8,543 nucleotides of DNA. It comes from Shewanella sp. (GTDB lineage: Bacteria > Pseudomonadota > Gammaproteobacteria > Enterobacterales > Shewanellaceae). The stretch's first letter is position 1. Every line of letters starts with the position of its first letter. The DNA lies in contig SDWK01000752.1 of assembly GCA_004195335.1 (NCBI GenBank), positions 1 through 8,543 of the forward strand, written 5' to 3'. The position numbers and the translations under genes were made by a program. Below the pieces are notes generated by a model. The model made no database searches, was not told the origin of the DNA, and saw only the letters and a program-made list of their open reading frames with translations. Below, piece after piece: positions 6,984-8,543 of this stretch.

Positions 6984-7026
6984 AATAACTCGGTGGTGAG
7001 CGAAGGTGGCCAATCCGCCGGTTATT
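6984..7026. repeat. Imperfect stem-loop after the 232-aa hypothetical gene
   Basis: AATAAC-T-CGGTGG (6984-6996) pairs with CCGCCGGTTATT (7015-7026), giving 12 pairs with one G-T wobble, one bulged T and an 18-nt loop. It lies 12 nt after the stop at 6971. It could act as a transcript 3' end structure but has no following T run. Its ends do not fit the attC consensus (RYYYAAC and GTTRRRY). Confidence 0.4.
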
Positions 7027-7053
7027 AAACCATTAAGCATACGCAGCATCAGG

Positions 7054-7822
7054 TTAGGGAGTAATAATGGCGCTAACTCAAATGCAAATAATTCAATCTC
7101 TCGGTGAAGCTATGGCTTGGTTTGAGAGAGAACTGCAATGGGGTGTGCCACCAACTGAATTACGACATTTAAGTGGGCGCATTGGCGAACTATATGCTGC
7201 ATTAATAACAAATGGCCAAATGGCAACAGAGGTTAACCAGCAAGGTTATGATGTAGTAAGTGCAATTGGAGATCGTGTTTCAGTAAAAACAACAGCCATG
7301 ATGGGGTCATCTGGACACATCTCTTTTAACCCTAACACTCTAGATAAAGTAGACCGTGTTATTATTCTTCGCATCAACACCGAAGAAATGCAAATTGAAA
7401 CACTGCTCAATGAGCCAACGAGTAAAGCTATCGAACTTATGGGAAGCCCTAATATCAACGGCAAAGTTTCTATTGCCTTATCTAAGCTTATAAGTGCACC
7501 CAAAGATAGCGCTGATATTCCAGTTATCAAAACCGCAGATTTCGAGACTTATACAATTCAAGAGCTAGAGAATGGCACAATTGAAGTAGTCGCAAATGGA
7601 GAGCTCGTCTCGCCAGCAAAGCCTGCCTTAAGGAAACTTGCTGCAAAATTTAATATTGGTCTACTCAATGGCAACGGCAATCCATATAATACAAGGCAAT
7701 TAGGTAGTTTATTAATCAAAGCAATACTCAGCCAAAATGAGGGTGACAATGCTTAACAAGCGCAAGCACGCGGAACAACTTTCCGCTCCTTCGTCGCTAC
7801 AAATTGTCCGATGTTGCGGGCG
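7054..7822 (+). mobile_element. Integron-type gene cassette (single, no integrase in window)
   Basis: The unit has the standard cassette form. A G/TTAGGG junction at 7053/7054 is followed after 13 nt by the ATG of one gene. The gene's TAA lies inside the R'' box GCTTAAC, and an attC follows, ending at G/TTGAGG (7822/7823). If recombination cut at G/TT on both sides, TTAGGG belongs to the cassette and TTGAGG to the recipient. In the circular form R' would be GTTAGGG, whose GTTA pairs with the TAAC of R''. No attI, integrase or neighbouring attC was recognised, so it may be a stray insertion or the edge of an array outside the window. The ends are inferred. Confidence 0.6.
7067..7756 (+). CDS. 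DUF6998-like restriction-endonuclease-like protein (cassette gene)
   Basis: The 229-residue protein has the hallmark block of DUF6998-type proteins: HLSGRIGELYAAL (33-46), VNQQGYDVVSAI (56-67), RVSVKTTA (70-77) and ISFNPNTLDKVDRVIIL. I recognise this pattern from memory, not from a search. Glu41, Asp62 and Lys74 occupy the positions expected of a restriction-endonuclease-like fold, but the usual acidic residue two before the lysine is Ser72, so catalysis is uncertain. The C-terminal part (about 185-229, LRKLAAKFNIGLLNGNGNPYNTRQLGSLLIKAI) looks helical and basic, possibly DNA-binding. AGGGAG lies 5 nt before ATG 7067, and the leader within the cassette is only 13 nt, so expression probably depends on an outside promoter. 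The gene is A/T-rich. A phage-defence role is plausible but inferred. Confidence 0.82.
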   Translation: MALTQMQIIQSLGEAMAWFERELQWGVPPTELRHLSGRIGELYAALITNGQMATEVNQQGYDVVSAIGDRVSVKTTAMMGSSGHISFNPNTLDKVDRVIILRINTEEMQIETLLNEPTSKAIELMGSPNINGKVSIALSKLISAPKDSADIPVIKTADFETYTIQELENGTIEVVANGELVSPAKPALRKLAAKFNIGLLNGNGNPYNTRQLGSLLIKAILSQNEGDNA

Positions 7823-7829
7823 TTGAGGC
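7751..7829 (+). repeat. attC recombination site
   Basis: R'' GCTTAAC (7751-7757) fits RYYYAAC exactly. R' GTTGAGG (7822-7828) fits GTTRRRY except at the last base. Between them the arms form an imperfect palindrome: CGGAACAACTTT (7771-7782) pairs with ACAAATTGTCCG (7799-7810) with an extra unpaired A, as expected of attC. The outer parts (GCGCAAGCA against TGTTGCGGG) also pair. A length of about 79 nt is normal for attC. The gene's stop codon lies inside R''. Confidence 0.68.
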
Positions 7830-8270
7830 TGTAGAAAAACCCATTCCGATAAATCACCATTTACAGCACAAAGAACGGCCCAACTGCATATTTCAAGATG
7901 GACTGTCCCAAATGTTGTTCCGTAATGCAGTCCTGATTAAGCTAGGGATATTTAGGGCGCTCAGTAGTGGCTCATCTCTAACATTGCGCATTTTCGCAGT
8001 TACCCGGGCATCGGCCCTTATTGTTCGAAAATAGCTTAGCGTACGATTTTTTCCAAAGTCTAAGGGCCCCCCAAGCTGATTCGGGCTTTTACCTGGATCA
8101 CCTTGTTTTATGGGCTGCGCCATCGGCCTGTTCCAGGTCTTTGGGGTGGCCAACATCGGGCTCAATACCTGGACAGAGGAGGTCACCTCCTTGACCTAGT
8201 TTGTGTCCGAGGTGTGGTCCTATCGGCATAGTCTCTTGTTCGTAGATATTTAGGACTTCACATCGAGGCT
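7830..8270. other. 441-bp region without a convincing gene
   Basis: The first bases (GAGGCTGTAGAAAAACCC, about 7825-7842) resemble the terminal inverted repeats of some insertion sequences, which often end in a GGTTTTTC-ACAGCC motif. I find no transposase. The open frames here (plus 7804-8034, minus 7893-8186) have no ribosome binding site or recognisable motif. A plus frame around 8110-8200 (GLFQVFGVANIGLNTWTEEVTSLT) reads protein-like but ends in TAG and meets another stop soon after, so it may be a decayed gene. Interleaved palindromes lie at 8177-8197. Confidence 0.45.
8177..8197. repeat. Two interleaved perfect palindromes
   Basis: AGGAGGT-C-ACCTCCT (8177-8191) and AGGTCA-CCTCCT-TGACCT (8180-8185 and 8192-8197) share bases. 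The two foldings exclude each other, so the site could be an operator or a switching RNA hairpin. It lies 74 nt past the stop of the leftward gene at the right edge, where a transcript end would be expected, but no T run follows on the minus strand. Confidence 0.4.
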
Positions 8271-8543
8271 TCAGCCAAGAGTTCCGCCAGTGGCCACCAC
8301 CGCCAAGCTATAGATGTTGAACGATTCGGCGGGCAAATCACACAGTCGTAGCACATTGCCGGCGTATCGGAGGCTCTCCCCATTGCGGGGGCATTCCACC
8401 TCCACGACCAGGTGCTCTTGGCCTCGGTGCTCGCCACCCTCCAGGCTTTCATCACGACGCAGGGTGATTTCAGCGCGGTAGACCAAAGAGTCTTTCCCAC
8501 AGCGGTGGATCTGGAACAGGACCTCCTTCAAGACCATCTGGAG
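8271..8543 (-). CDS. Unidentified protein, C-terminal 90 residues (5' end outside window)
   Basis: The minus-strand frame is open from the right edge to a TGA at 8271-8273. Its codons look genuinely coding: GC-rich third positions and an even residue mix, for example LVVEVECPRNGESLRYAGNV and FNIYSLAVVATGG. The competing minus frame at 8258-8500 is rich in Trp, Met and Cys and is judged a shadow. A Met at 8537 could be a start, with an AGG-type site lost beyond the edge, but the frame continues upstream, so the gene is treated as partial. No domain is recognised. Its higher GC content contrasts with the AT-rich cassette nearby, so it may mark the return to older flanking DNA. Confidence 0.5.
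   Translation of the reverse strand, partial: LQMVLKEVLFQIHRCGKDSLVYRAEITLRRDESLEGGEHRGQEHLVVEVECPRNGESLRYAGNVLRLCDLPAESFNIYSLAVVATGGTLG

Noticed and set aside
6984..7059. A second attC or an attI before the cassette
   Set aside because: GAATAAC and GTTATTA violate the attC box consensus, and GCATACGCAGCATCAG shares only a short stretch with attI1, which could be chance.
7804..8034. 76-codon plus-strand ORF after the attC site
   Set aside because: It starts inside the attC palindrome, has no ribosome binding site and no protein-like motif.
7893..8186. 97-codon minus-strand ORF
   Set aside because: No recognisable motif. The coding-strand GGAGG near its start is part of the palindrome at 8177-8191.
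8258..8500. 80-codon minus-strand ORF
   Set aside because: Rich in Trp, Met and Cys, typical of an out-of-frame reading; the overlapping frame 8271-8543 looks coding.
1..8543. CRISPR array, tRNA, rRNA or prophage integrase
   Set aside because: No regularly spaced repeats, tRNA-like cloverleaf ends, rRNA sequence or integrase motif was seen on either strand.

Overview
The window looks like an accessory, defence-island-like stretch of a proteobacterial genome. A gammaproteobacterium is my best guess, judging from moderate base composition, strong GGAGG ribosome binding sites, sigma70-like promoter boxes and an integron-type attC site. No 16S, tRNA or housekeeping gene is present to settle the organism.

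Left part (1-3987): a WYL-domain regulator and a two-nuclease-domain DUF2779 protein form a leftward operon with overlapping genes. The DUF2779 gene runs off the left edge. Facing away from them is a gene for an RNase J-like beta-CASP metallo-beta-lactamase nuclease that starts with TTG. The divergent intergenic region holds a good leftward promoter and two copies of the same GCGAC-N7-GTCGC palindrome 45 bp apart, a plausible operator pair for the WYL protein. The arrangement suggests a regulated module of nucleic-acid-processing enzymes. No named defence system is recognised.

Middle part (3988-6971): about 500 bp without an intact gene, carrying a decayed copy of the 3' end of a downstream gene. 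Then come an unassigned protein with a complete PD-(D/E)XK nuclease signature, a 130-residue conserved-looking hypothetical protein, and an AT-rich 232-residue hypothetical protein. The decayed gene end on the far side of the nuclease gene points to duplication or rearrangement around it.

Right part (6972-8543): a single integron-type gene cassette (about 7054-7822) with a DUF6998-like, restriction-endonuclease-like protein and its own attC. No integrase or second cassette is seen in the window. It is followed by about 440 bp with no convincing gene, beginning with an IS-end-like sequence, and by the 3' end of an unidentified leftward gene that runs off the right edge.

The genes share a theme: four are nuclease-like and one is a defence-type regulator. 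Only WYL plus DUF2779 can be called an operon with confidence, with the MBL gene a likely member of the same regulon. The other genes appear to be independent accessory insertions.
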